Assembly: GCF_002078875.1 (NCBI RefSeq) | Contig: NC_034415.1 | Location: 19,311,975-19,375,974, forward strand | Reading direction: 5' to 3' | Source of the DNA: Numida meleagris | Taxonomy: Eukaryota > Chordata > Aves > Galliformes > Numididae | Length of the DNA: 64,000 bases | Part shown: in pieces, positions 52,201 to 64,000 of the stretch | Position numbering within the stretch: the stretch's first letter is position 1 | How the letters are laid out: each line of letters starts with the position of its first letter | Position numbers and translations under genes: made by a program | The notes under the pieces: model-generated | Told to the model about the DNA's origin: nothing | Seen by the model: the letters and a program-made list of their open reading frames with translations, nothing else | Databases searched by the model: none

Positions 52201-54493
52201 TCAACCTTAAGTCAATTTCAAGCAAGTTCTCTAAATTTAAGATTTAAAAAGATAAATATAGAAATGCAGGCACTTAACTAGGTTTAATTTAAACCTTTGG
52301 TTTTTACTGGCTTTGGAGCTCTTGCCTGCAGCAGATCTCTCCTTTTACATTAACATTCTATGTCAAGAAGCTGCACCCTATGACATTAAGGGTCTAAAAC
52401 TTTTATGACTGCATTCTGTAGCATTAAAATCAAAGAAACCAACTCAATGCTATAGATCACAGGCTGCATCTTTGGGAGTTTCTCACTATTAAAAAAACAT
52501 TTCTCATCTGCGTTGTAAATATGTAATCAATTTTTAAAGCATGTATTGCTCTGAGTGTGTAGTGATGGTAATGAGAATGGCAAGAATGTCACTGAGATGC
52601 TCCTGCCCAAATCTCTCCCTTGAGCCCAAGAAGTTTTATTGAACTGATCTGTGAAACTATCAAGACAGTCATTACAGTCAGAGACACACAGTTTGTTAGT
52701 TATAGCCAGACTCTTTTGTAGAACTGAAGAGTGAAGTTATACCCATTAATAGTGCTAAAAATGGATTCTGTAAAGCCAGTACTTTTATAGTCCCTGATGG
52801 GGCAGAACACATAATCAAATACAGTTTCCTCCAACAGATAAGCCAATGGTCTAGCAAAATTCTATTTTCCCCCCCAAATTATTCAATGATGACAAGCAGG
52901 TTATTGTATTACCCTTGATATTACATGGGTAATTACAGGTGACTTTTTAGGAATCAGACAAGAATACTTAAAAAACACCAACAAAACAACAAACAACCAA
53001 TGAAGCCAGTCTATGGATGAAAACAAACCACGCTGTTTCAAATTCTGTTCTGCCGCCATGCACAGAAATATAAGAAACAAAAGCATCTGTTAACTACAAG
53101 GTGGGAAATGCTGCGGACCAGGCTACTCAGTATCCACAGAGAATGAAACAATGAAAAGGGTCTAAACTTATGGTGTGCATCTGCAAAGCACTTGGCCCCC
53201 CTCAGCGCTAGGCTGGTATGACTTTACACTGTAGCATGGTAAGGTACTTTGGAATTCAATTGTACATTAAATAGTGATGTCTCCCCTAGGAAGTAGAAGA
53301 ATCAATTACTGCATATTAGACACAGCAGAGATAACTCTTGTGTGAGCCTTTAATTTGGAACCAATAGGTTTGGTCCTCAGTAGAAAAGCATGCACATTGC
53401 AACTTCGGCTTTAAACAGAATTTTCTCAGATGTTTTTTCAAATGAGACTCTCAGTATTCCATTGTCTTCCTTCCCATTCCTTTCAACTCAGACACTGAGT
53501 TACACTTTGGAGTCTTTCACTGTTAAAGCACTAAGTGAACTGCAAATGGTGGCACCACAGATATTGGCTCAAAATATTTAAAAGTATTGCTAAATAATAA
53601 ATGTCTACCATGATTTCTGACACCCACTATTTACCCCACATATTTAAGGACAAATCTAGACTAGAAAAAGTGGTGTATGTTAATGGTTCCACCAGTCCCT
53701 GGCAGTGGTTAATCCACATATGAAAGCCCAGTTTACTTGACTTGGACCAGTGACCTCTGCCCAGGAAAGAAGCCAAAGCCTTGAACAGCAGAGTTACAGT
53801 GTACTAGGACTGATGCAGACTCACAGACCTGGAAAAGCTTTAGTAGGTTCTAGCATATGACATTACTCTGACACTTTTAAGGGCACTCAAATTATTCAAG
53901 CTATTTACACAAAAGCTAAGATTTTCAGAGTGAAGGGTACAGATCAGTAGACTAACTCCAGTTTACAGGGACAGAAAGTCATTACTACTGGCTGGCTGAT
54001 TGCATGCAAGATGAGTTGCCGTCTGTAGTTTTAGAAGGCAGGGAATGTTCATGTCACAAAGTTAGCATTTCTCTCAAAGCATGCTTTGTGACAGCCTGAA
54101 AAGAAATGAATGGGCAGAGAGACCAAGACATTAGAAACAATGCATCCTACTTAAGATATGTTGATATATAAATGCATCTTTTTTTTTTGCTGTGATATTT
54201 GAGCAGATTACTTTTAGACATGGATAAAATACACTGAAAACTCTCAATCTTCAGTGTGTTCCCAGCATATCCATCTTTTGTCTGTGACTACTGGCATTTT
54301 ATAATACTAAGATTGCTGTAGCACAGTAATCATGCAGAACTCCATAATTATTCTTAGGAAAAACAGGACAAGAGATTTAGACCAGCGTTACCATAAAATC
54401 CCTTATTCTTCAGTTAATGAAAAATCCCACATTAGCATTCCCAAGTATAATTTCTAGACATACCACTGGAATTCCACTGGATGCTTCAGTAGA

Positions 54494-54523
54494 ATACATA
54501 TATATATACACACACATATATAT
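54494..54523. repeat. Compound AT/AC microsatellite
   Basis: Thirty bases of strictly alternating purine and pyrimidine: AT units, then AC units, then AT units. Confidence 0.85.
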
Positions 54524-57500
54524 TAAGATGCCTAACTGCTCAAGGAAATGATTTGGAGGTGCTATATTTGTGCCATGTTCACTGATTATAACCAGTAGAT
54601 ACCAGCGACTTAGAAATATAAACATTAATAAAACGCTGGTAAAATTTAGCTGCTAACTCTCAGATTTCCTAGAATTACTCAAAACGTCTTCAGCACTTTG
54701 AAGAGAGAAACCAGCTCCTCCCATGCAACAGTCCCATTTGGGAACAGAAGCACAACATGAAGCCTGACCTCCTGACTCCAGCAAGGAAAGCACATGTTGA
54801 AAACCAGAATAAAGATCCACTATTTAGACCAGACAAGGATTTACAGGGATTTGGTGGCAGTAGGGAGAGGGAAAGAAGGAGGTCATGGCTGGCTGAAAAA
54901 GCTATAACACTATTCAATTCACTGTGTGAGTAAAAGGATATCTGCAGCACACAGCATGCACAGCTTCTCCATATTTCCCAAAATGAAAGTTTGGATCCAT
55001 TTCTATTAATGCTATCTAGATGCCGCTACCAAAGCATCTAAACTCATGCTTCACCATATTGAGTAAAAAGAATAGAAGCATACTATAGGCTATTTTCACT
55101 AGGATTTCTTCAGCTAACTTAATTCATCTCATGCTATAAGAACACTCATAACAACACAGAAACACCTAATGAAAAGAGAAATACCGCATCTGATTCCAGT
55201 CATGCTATTCTAAGGGAATTAATTGGAGTCGTCATTCCCTTAAACACCCTCATTCAGAGTGGTTTTTACCATGAGCTCTAGAAAAGTAAATGCTGTCTCA
55301 AATAGGTACCTCCATATATTAAGTCAAATAAATGTATGATAAAGCACTGGCACTTGTTCGCTATAATCCTATTATTGCTTAAAGCCATTTCTAATGCAAA
55401 TGAAGAATGAATGATGTAGCAGAGCTATTCAGCAATTTTCTTTGATGGGCAGTGCTGACTGCTGGAAAGTGGCAGGAATGCAACTGCTCAGACATGGGTG
55501 TGCTCTAACATGTCTTAGAAGGTTCCTGACAAATCTAATGATTACTCCCCCCTTCTTCAAAGACTGATCCTTAAATAAGGCAATGCAAGCTCATCTTTGC
55601 TCTGAGGCCAAGAGGCAAGAGGCAGGTTGAGTCATAAAGCATTTTAGGAAATGTGATTTCTAGTGAATTTGTGAACAATGTAAAGTGTTGCATAACCATC
55701 AACTTTACGATGGAGTAGCACAGAATGTCTTCAGGATATATGCGGGAAAAAGAATACGCCACAGCTAATCCCAGTTTCTTAGGCATCTTTTTTGCTTGTG
55801 TCTCATGAATGCTGGACGTGGCACTGCCTGGAAACTCCAAGCTGTTGTACCCTGGTGTGAGCTACCAAAAGGCAACACTGCTGGGGCGGACCAGAGAATC
55901 CTAGGGAAATGTGAGGCAATGCATTCTGAAGTGAATGAAAACATCAGAGAAAACACTTTGACTATGGTAGAGGAAGGTGTGGAAAACTGGGCAGACACTA
56001 CTAAGAAAATATCCAGGAAAAAAACCTCCAGAAAGTTACATTTCAGTCAAATTGACCAGGTTTGGAGGATGCAAATCAGCATTTTTGCAAAAATACTTTA
56101 CTACATTTTTGCTCAAACATTTCCACCTGAAGAATGACTTCAGAAAAAGAAAAGAACGGTGTGCTGAGATCCATATGTTGTGGTGAGAAGAGATATAACT
56201 CTGAGCTTTTCCACAACAGTGGGTAGGGCAGTCTGTCCTTAAAGAGCATATTTACAGGAAATCATCAAAGATAAATTTGTGGTTTCCACTTTCCTGATTG
56301 GGGCGGATGATGCTGTATGATTGCTGTACCAAGTCCTCAGGTTTCCTGCTGTTTTCAATACTTTGCACTTTAAACTGTCTTACAACTGACTTTGGTCTTT
56401 TGGTTCTGTTGTTCTTTCTTGTAAACTTCCATCCATTTAACTAACTAATGCTTTCACAGACCTTTGAAGTTTTAAAGCATCACAAATTTAGCAACTGTTG
56501 TTAATAATCATTTGGACAAATGGATCCAGAAAATTGTATATTGATGGAAGGAGTTTGTGTTCTTTCCAGTCAAATATTTTCTTGCTAGTTTCATGCAAAT
56601 TACTTGGCCAAACAGATTATCCCAAGGCTCTCTCAATAATGAATGTAACTTTCTTTTGTTTCTGGCTTTTCTCCGAACCCATCAGGAAAGGGTAAGGCAT
56701 AATGACACAGGTCTGTTGTCCCCTTGTTACCTTCTGGGACTGTTTTCTGTAACATGACTATTTGAAAATCAGCAGTTTTCTGCCAGGAAATAAACCAAGC
56801 CAGTTTCCATCCAAATAACACTGAAAACAAATCTGAATGTCACAGAGCCTGCTTACTCATGCAACATTAATTTTTAAAAGAATCAATTTTGTAATCTTTC
56901 AATTATATTTTATTATAATGATAATAATCACAGAGAAATCAGTCTTTTTTTTCTGCTGCTAGTGCTGGCGGCTGTCATCAAATCACATTCAGCAATGCTG
57001 AGAACACCTGGACTAATAAACCAGGCATTATTTATTCATACTTTCGTTTTACTTATTTAGAAGCATATTAAACATCAATTCCCTTAGCAGTTGGTGATGT
57101 TACAAAAACTAAAAGCAAATAAATTATATCTGTAGCACATAAAGACCCAGGAGTCACTGCCAGTCGGGCTCCCCTGCGTTGTCACAGTTGAAAAGTACTT
57201 TCAAAATCTAAAATAAACCAAATGAAACTTGCTCAGTGCTAACACTATGGAACGTGTGAAGTGAGCCTCCTGATGAATACCTTCTGTGCTGGAAGCTCAC
57301 AGAAGGGCTGCGGTCAGGCAGCTGCATGCCAAATCCCTCTGCTTTTCAGACTGAAATCATACTGCTGAGCGTTGGGTATGCCTTGGCACAGACATGAAGC
57401 ATCTCCAGTAGTTCATCTGACAGTGCCATGGATTGGGGGATGCACTTAGTAGTGCTTCGTAGTGCTGCATTTTATAGGTGGCAGGGTCAATATATCCACT

Positions 57501-57666
57501 GGGTCAAACAAATTCTTGTGAATGCATTTATTATAGTTCCTGGGTATTTAAAATCTTTCTTTGGGTGTTTCTCCAGCCTAGAATCTCAGGAAATAGAATT
57601 TCTCCCTACTGCACGTCACTTCAAGTCTGAATGTGTGCATATCTAGGGAATGTGTACAGATACATT

Positions 57667-57686
57667 TATACACACACACACATATA
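57667..57686. repeat. AC microsatellite
   Basis: About seven AC units flanked by TATA on both sides. Confidence 0.85.
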
Positions 57687-58289
57687 AGAATTGCCATATA
57701 ATACCAGCAAGCTCCTACCACTGTTCACATATACTGAGCTATGTACTCATGTAACAGGGAACATGTGTTGTTCATATAGTAGGTCATGCAAGAGCTTAGC
57801 ATTTAACAGCAGAAGCACAATGGCTTCATATTATGTTCATATTTAAAAATAAAAAATGTCTAGGAAATCACTTGGTTTCTGATCAAAATCTGAGCTCCCT
57901 GCTGTTTTAATTCATGTAGCCAACAGTCATCAATAAATAATCATGCACAGCTTCTACATCCCACTGTGATATTTTGTTTTAGTTTTATGTGCAGGACGGA
58001 TTGAGTTGGGATCTGCAGTGCCAGAGCAGTCTTTCAGGAGTTCTACTCCAGGATTCAGATGAAAGAGTAAGGGCAAGGGCATGGGGAGAGCTGTTCCTCA
58101 TCAGATACCTTGCAGGGCTGTGTGTTGCTTTTAAAAGATTGGGCAGAAAACCGGAGGTGTGTTTGAGGCAGTATGTTTCACAATAAAAGGACAAAAGGCT
58201 GAAAGGAGAAAGCTATATAGATGACAGAGTTACAAACAATGAGGCAGAAAATCAAAGAGGAAAAATGTGGAAAATATCCATAAAGTAAT

Positions 58290-58324
58290 GAGAAAGAAAA
58301 AAAAGAGAGAGAGAGAGAAGAGAG
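58290..58324. repeat. GA-rich homopurine tract
   Basis: Thirty-five consecutive purines including an A8 run and about seven GA units. Such tracts can form triplex (H-DNA) structures. It also explains the hydrophobic, Leu/Ser/Phe-rich 131-codon frame on the minus strand (58178-58573) as an artefact. Confidence 0.85.
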
Positions 58325-61132
58325 TATTTGAAAGAAAGCAAGAATTGTGCCAAATAGAAACAAGTATCCTATTGAAGAGAAACGTGAGCAAGGAAGAGTT
58401 TGTAACTGAAGTGCAGAGGCAGCATGAAAGCCCACGGTTTGAGTTAGATAACCCAAATGGAAGAGCCTGGGATGGGCAAGAAGAGAAGCAGGAGCAAAAG
58501 CTGAAGTACCTTGGTAATTGGTTAGAGCCAATGTAATTCCAACCTTCATGAGTTTAGCATTTAAAGGTAACATTCAGCCATGTCATTATGTATAGAAAAT
58601 ATTCCAAGTAGGGCACAATGCAGAGGCCAACCTCACTGCACTTTGGAAAATCAGTGTAGTTTGCTCTAGACATAAGAAAACCAAAATGGCTTAATTCTAA
58701 CCAATGCTTTTGCCCTCAAGATCATTGGGAGCTATGGCAGTGCGTTCCTGAACTAAGCACCTTTAACTTTGTGCTCAACATTCCACCATACAAAATGAGA
58801 AGCTTCTCTATCCATGTCAAAGCATGACCTAAAGAGAGAATTTATTCTACTGACTGACTCAATGTCAGGCTACCTTCATTTTGGTAATAGAACAAACCAA
58901 AATGACCTAAAATTATTTCTTTTTCTATTTCTGTTCAATGTAGACATGTTGCAAGACATATCTATCTCAGGTAAATAAATTTCAAAAACATTCAAAATTT
59001 TAGCCTTTCTGAAGACTGTGTCTACCTTTTGAGAAAAAATATATAGTTACTGTTTTTAAAATAGTCATAATTGAAGTACATAGAAAGCAGTCACAAACTT
59101 CAGAAAAGTATTCAAATCTACAAACCCGAGCAAAATTTCATATTTACAGGAAATGCAATGGCATTGTTAACTGTAATTAGATACAATCTTCCCTGTTTTC
59201 ATTAGCTATCAAAATTATGAAGAGATAAACTAAAGCATAATGACTCTTTTCATTATCACATAATTGTTATTTTAATGGTCACATTATGAGCAATATGATA
59301 CCATACATATTTTTACTTTTCACATTCATAGGTAATTATTTTGAAACTTTCTATTACAATCCACCCACGGAGATGAAAGTATTAACACCACCATTTTAAT
59401 ATAATGAAGATTATGGTTTTGAAATCAATGAAGTCTCAGGGAAAAATGTAAAGTAATAAAGAAGAAAATATTTATATTACATGCCAGTCTCAGTCCTGGT
59501 ACTTAAGGAAAAGTTTAAATGAAATATATAGAGCTGCTCTCGCAAGTGCTACCCTGAAACTGGTCAAATGTTTATGAAAGCAGTGGTTACTATTTCAAAA
59601 ACAGAGGAAAATTTTTAAATGATCCAGAATTAAAAATCTGAAGGGTTGCTGGAATAAGATAGCCTTCATGATATCATCCCCAAGTATCATCATAAACTAT
59701 ATCTAGAAATATTATCTAAAATACTCTCTTTCCAACTGATAAACAATGAACTGGCCCTCAGTTATTAATTAATTCATTACCTTTCTCCTAATCAGGTCAA
59801 GTAGCGTAGCTTGGCAAGAAGCCACTGAGGCTTAGACAGATCTAAGAAGTACCTCAAGCTGAGGATATCCTACACAAAGCTAAACACCTTCTGTTTCTGC
59901 AGGGCATTTTCACGACTGAGCCCCAGAATACCTCCAGGAGTGAGAATGCTCTGGGATGCCACTACAGCTGAGATTCCCTGGGAAGATCTGTAATCCAACT
60001 CCCTTGGACAGTGTGTTCTCTTGGAAGTGTAAGTAAAGGCAATTTAAGACAACTGGATAAGCCCAGAGGAGGTAAGAACCACTGCTTTCTTCTACTACTA
60101 ATACAAAATACATTTTATCAGTGTCATGACTAATACAAAATCATAGCAGCCCACAAAGAGAGCTCCAACAAAGACATAATTTTCCCTTCACGAAAGAAAA
60201 AGTCAAATAACAAATGCTAGTCACATTTCTAAATGCACTGGAGGAAGATGTGGAGATGATACTGAGAGGAATGGACACAGGATAGGACAACATAAAATGC
60301 TTGAAACGAATGAATTGAAAGTAAAATGAGACTTCTCTTAGAGAAATACTGCTTTGCAAATACTCTTCAGATTATCTTCTTTCCTTAATATTTTGATTGA
60401 TTGTAAAATGTCAAGAGATTACTGCTAATTTCATGTGGAAAGAAGTGCCAGAACATTATTGTTTGGCTGAAAACAGGTTATAGAGCAGCAGAAAGTTGTT
60501 CTCTTGTGCAATTCCACCTGTGCAGTTCCAGACTATTCCAACTCAAAATTAGCAGTATAGAAGATTGAAATGTCTTCATGGTAAGCATACAAAATTCAAA
60601 AATCCCTATGGGCATGAATTTCTATACAACAATAGCTCCTGCTTTCCCCAGTGTCTCTTTCTCAAGGAAATCAAGTTGTAAAAAGCGAATAAATATTCCT
60701 TACTTCACAGAGACATTTTGAAGCTTAAGTGATATCAACAATATTTTTGGAAATGCTGTCATGGACAATGTTTGGGATGCTCTTCAGAGACAAGAGTGCC
60801 AGTGTCTCTAAGGAATGTACTTCAAGGAAAACTCTGAAGCAACATATGGAGAGGCAACTGAACTCAGTGCATGTATTTCTGACACTTAATGTTTGTTAAG
60901 ATAAAAGCATGCTGTTTGCTCCTTAGGATTTCATCTGCTATCACTTCCTTTCTGTATGTCTTATTCTATGCTAGTGACATCACCTGCAGCAATTTTTAAA
61001 GGTTTACAGCAAATCCTGGGCGTTGGAAGTTTCAATGAGTCATGTAAAGCATGCATTAGGCAGTTCATTTTTCCTTTCTGTAACCAATACAAGCATAGCA
61101 GAGAAGGATGCTGGACTCAATCTGTTCCAGGA

Positions 61133-61358
61133 GAGGTTCAGGTTGCATATTAGGAACAATTTCTTCTCCTAAAGAGAGGTGATGCGCTGGCCCAGGCTGC
61201 CCAAGAAGGTGGTGGGGTCACTGTCCTGGAGGTGTCCAAGAAGAGATGTGGAGATGTGGCACTGAGGGACACGGTCCATGGGCATGGTGGGGTGGGTTTG
61301 AGTTGGACTGGGTGATCTTAGGGGTCTTTTCCAACCCTAAAGATTCTATGATTCTATG
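61133..61358 (+). mobile_element. CR1 LINE, 5'-truncated 3' end
   Basis: About 226 bp of the CR1 3' region: GAGGTTCAGGTTGCATATTAG, the GCCCAGGCTGCCCAAGAAGG segment, GTGGCACTGAGGGACACGG, GGGTTTGAGTTGGACTGGG and TCTTTTCCAACCCTAAAG, ending in two copies of ATTCTATG. CR1 is the main non-LTR retroposon of birds; copies are typically 5'-truncated and lack a poly(A) tail, ending instead in this octamer repeat. No reverse transcriptase remains, so it is immobile. This is the only clear CR1 in the window and looks fairly well preserved. Confidence 0.95.
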
Positions 61359-61658
61359 GTTACCAGTGCTTTAAAATAAAAACAAATAAAAAGAAATCTC
61401 CAAAGATCGGGATGGTACAGGAAGAGAAAACATGCAAAGAATAAAGATGAGCATTTGGAAACATTTATTCCCACTGTATTTGCATGTTTAATGAACTCTG
61501 AGCAGGGCTGCTCAGGTCCTGAGAAGAGTGGTATTTTTGACTCTTGGCATCACCTGTATTGAATGCTACTACAAGCACGAGCTACTAACAAAGTGCTGGA
61601 AACAGAATGGCTGAATCTTTGAACAAGTGAATCGAAAAGTATTCCTTTCACACCATTT

Positions 61659-61680
61659 TTTGGGTGTGGACACACCCAAA
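61659..61680. other. 22-bp near-perfect palindrome
   Basis: TTTGGGTGTG, GA, CACACCCAAA: a 10-bp inverted repeat with a two-base centre. Each arm holds a GGGTGTG/CACACCC box of the KLF/CACCC type, so a symmetric binding site is conceivable. Confidence 0.7.
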
Positions 61681-62214
61681 CTAAGTTACACACCAATTAG
61701 CAGTCAGAACGTTAGATAAACTCTTTGAGGACAATCCTCAAGATTCGTATCAGGTCCCCAAGTTGTAGCAGTGCTTCTCCAAACTGTCATAGCTTCCATC
61801 ACCTGCTGAAGATGTGAACACCTGAGTAAAATTGGTCATGCAGCTCTTACGCATGTTACTTTTTAAATGCATAGGTACCTCACCATTAAAAGCTCAGCAA
61901 ATTCAAGTATTACCAGATCGATATGTGGAGATAGTCAGCTATTTTTTCCTAAATGCAGGTTGTAGTATATCCCAATATCACATCAGGCTCTCTGAAAAGT
62001 GTGGCTGTGAATCCTGAGCTACCCTCCAAGACGTGCACTATAAATAGGAATGCACACACACAACAGCTTCATTGTTTTGAAACTGCAGCCTGAATTCTTT
62101 CTATGGGACAAGATCACTAAAAAATGAACTTAACGAGACACTGAATTTCACCACTGTCACACCATTTTCCTCCCACTTGTGAGTATGGGATCTTGCAGAG
62201 ATCTTACTTGTTGA

Positions 62215-62360
62215 TTTTTCACTGGATTATTTGTTTCTTAATCTTTTTGTACTTTTAACGTAAGATATTCCAATACCACTTCTGGCCAATTTTTCATTGG
62301 AGTATTTATTTCTTAATCTTTCTATACTTTCAAGATAAAACATTCCAATAGCACTTCCCA
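62215..62360. repeat. Two-copy 75-bp tandem duplication
   Basis: Copy 1 (62215-62289) and copy 2 (from 62290) align without gaps over 70 bp with 13 mismatches by hand count, about 81% identity. Shared words include ATTTCTTAATCTTT-like and ATTCCAATA.CACTT. An old local duplication. Confidence 0.88.
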
Positions 62361-64000
62361 CTTTTAACCAGTTTTTCTTCTATTGTGTTGCCTGTCTGTT
62401 CCAAGCTCTGAGAAGAAAATATTTTCTCTTTCACTGAGATTCACTGAGAAATTAGTTTTGAGTCACTTTTATTCTCAAACAACTTCTTCTTATGAAAGTC
62501 TGCTCTTGTAAACTTTATTAGCTAGCAGGCAGATAGACGTGAGAAAGCCTTCCCTATATGAACCAACAAATTATTGCAGTGTTTTATTGCCTGCCACTGA
62601 AAGCTGCTACCCTCACTCAAGCAGCAACTCTATAACACAATCTCCCAGTGCATCTCATGTAGTTTGATTGCAGAACCTGGTATTTTGCTAAGCACTGTAA
62701 ATACGAAGCAGTCAACGTTAGGGAGCTTCCATTAGGAAACCCATAGTAATCAGTAAACAATGGGTAACACACTAAAATCATAGTGATATTGCATTTATTT
62801 CCTAATCTACTTAATATATCTTAGAAAAGCATTGTTAAACGACAACCAGAAATAAGCACAGACTTCAATGGTAATCACTCTGTTTTTAAGGAAAATTATT
62901 TCAACTGGCAGCAAGGTTGAGTTTAAAGAATAGATTAAATTCTTGATTTTATTTTAATTAGTTTTGTTCCTTTAAAAATTTAAACTCCTTTAGAAAAAAT
63001 CAAGGTCTATTTTAAACACTGTGATCTGAAAAATAAAAAATGCTGCAGTGGAAGCAAAGGTTCTATGAACACTAAGGGCTTCACTGAAAATCTGCACCTC
63101 TTAACTTTTTCCTCCAAATCTTCTCCCTTTACAGCCACAAAATTCCTTACACTGCTGTTGGCAGAACAGGAATCACTTGGATCCACAGTGCTACCAGGAC
63201 TGCCAGAATACATCTCATTGGCTCGCCTCATCCTTCAAAAGGACTCATGGGATGTGAGAAAAGTCCAGGAGGGATCTCATCTATTTGTGCAGAGTGTAGC
63301 TTGTGAGAGATAAGACAATGTGATCATGGCCATAAAAGCTGCAGAACATTCAAAGGACAATATGAAAAATGTGTGTATGTAATTAGGACAATATCAAACT
63401 TTGTATAAAGATTTAGCATCTAGCAAGTCAGGAGCAGAAAGCATTCAGTAGCACCCAAAGAAGATTTGATAAATTAAAAGAAATAAACCTTGGATTAATT
63501 CACACAACGTGTGAAAATACACAAAGATAAAGTAGATCCTGATCATGTATTTTTTCACATACATTATGTAAAAAGAAATACCTCCATGGCTAAAGTCAGC
63601 AATCAGCACAGCATCAATAGGTCTCTAAATTCACACTTATGCAGCCACAGTTTTTCACAAAATAATAGATAATATTGCTAATTTTTTAATAACACATAAT
63701 TTTACTACACAATTACTGTAATGTAGTGGGAGCTGTGTTTCTTGTCAAAAGTGCTCGAGCTTTGAACAGCATTTACTGCCATGTTAATAAAAAACAGACT
63801 TCGATTGATTTCCATCTGCCTAATAGAGAAAAATGATCTTAATTAGGAAAATCTTCATAAAGAAACATAAACGCAGATACTAATAGGCTGCAGGGAATAA
63901 ATCTAGGATACTCAGGAACAACTGTTTTTTTAGCAGGGAAGAGTGAATGAGATATGTGTAAACCCCTAAATGGTTGTTAGCACTCTGGTAATTCACCACA

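Larger units (their letters stand above)
49231..61132. other. Gene-free intronic block
   Basis: Intronic sequence with AT/AC microsatellites (54494-54523, 57667-57686) and a 35-base purine tract (58290-58324). The stretch around 50600-51370 is somewhat GC-richer and holds the longest frame in the window (135 codons, 50959-51366), opposed by an 85-codon frame; neither resembles a known protein, and I read both as chance frames. Confidence 0.55.
4103..64000 (-). other. ST6GALNAC3: Large upstream intron of ST6GALNAC3 (partial)
   Basis: All sequence to the right of the motif S exon is assigned to one intron running off the window, at least 59.9 kb. The next exon upstream should carry sialylmotif L and, being long in this family, should appear as a substantial minus-strand frame; none resembles it. 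Mammalian ST6GALNAC3 is also known for very long introns. A small nested gene or non-coding RNA cannot be excluded, but no other protein family was recognised on either strand. Confidence 0.7.
61359..64000. other. Gene-free intronic block at right edge
   Basis: AT-rich sequence with a 22-bp palindrome (61659-61680) and a 75-bp tandem duplication (62215-62360). The small opposed frames at 63007-63313 match nothing known to me. Nothing marks the end of the intron. Confidence 0.55.

Noticed and set aside
58178..58573. 131-codon minus-strand frame with hydrophobic Leu/Ser/Phe-rich stretches
   Set aside because: The apparent hydrophobic run is the translation of the complement of a GA-rich purine tract; not a membrane protein.
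1..64000. CRISPR array, rRNA, tRNA, integrase, toxin-antitoxin or phage modules
   Set aside because: None were recognised; the sequence has animal intronic character throughout and no regularly spaced repeats.

Overview
The window looks like vertebrate, most probably bird, nuclear DNA: AT-rich, with no operon-like packing of reading frames and almost entirely non-coding. The bird assignment rests on a CR1 retroposon 3' end at 61133-61358 that finishes in the tandem ATTCTATG octamer typical of avian CR1. Species cannot be fixed from the sequence; a galliform such as chicken would fit.

The only gene I can support is on the minus strand at the left end: the last two coding exons of ST6GALNAC3, an alpha-2,6-sialyltransferase of the ST6GalNAc family. 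The penultimate exon (3995-4102) carries sialylmotif S. The last coding exon (2232-2418) carries motif III (HYYE), motif VS (HxxxxE) and the C-terminus. A 1,576-bp GT-AG intron separates them, and the codon split across it joins in frame to a lysine. Bases 1-2231 are 3' UTR and/or downstream flank; the polyadenylation site is not clear.

Everything from 4103 to 64000 (about 59.9 kb) is read as part of one long upstream intron, because no minus-strand reading frame shows the L-motif exon that should come next. The open frames in it are short, often overlap on opposite strands, and resemble no family I know. They are left out as chance frames.

What the intron does hold: one CR1 fragment, weathered remnants that resemble very old amniote repeats, and a MIR-like piece in the 3' flank. 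It also has several tandem duplications (31-bp perfect, 75-bp about 81% identical, 29-bp), simple repeats, several hairpins and palindromes (the best at 25723-25794 and 38373-38408), and a few homeodomain-site-rich blocks that could be conserved regulatory elements. No CRISPR array, rRNA, tRNA, integrase, complete transposon or provirus was recognised, and nothing here amounts to an undescribed multi-gene system.
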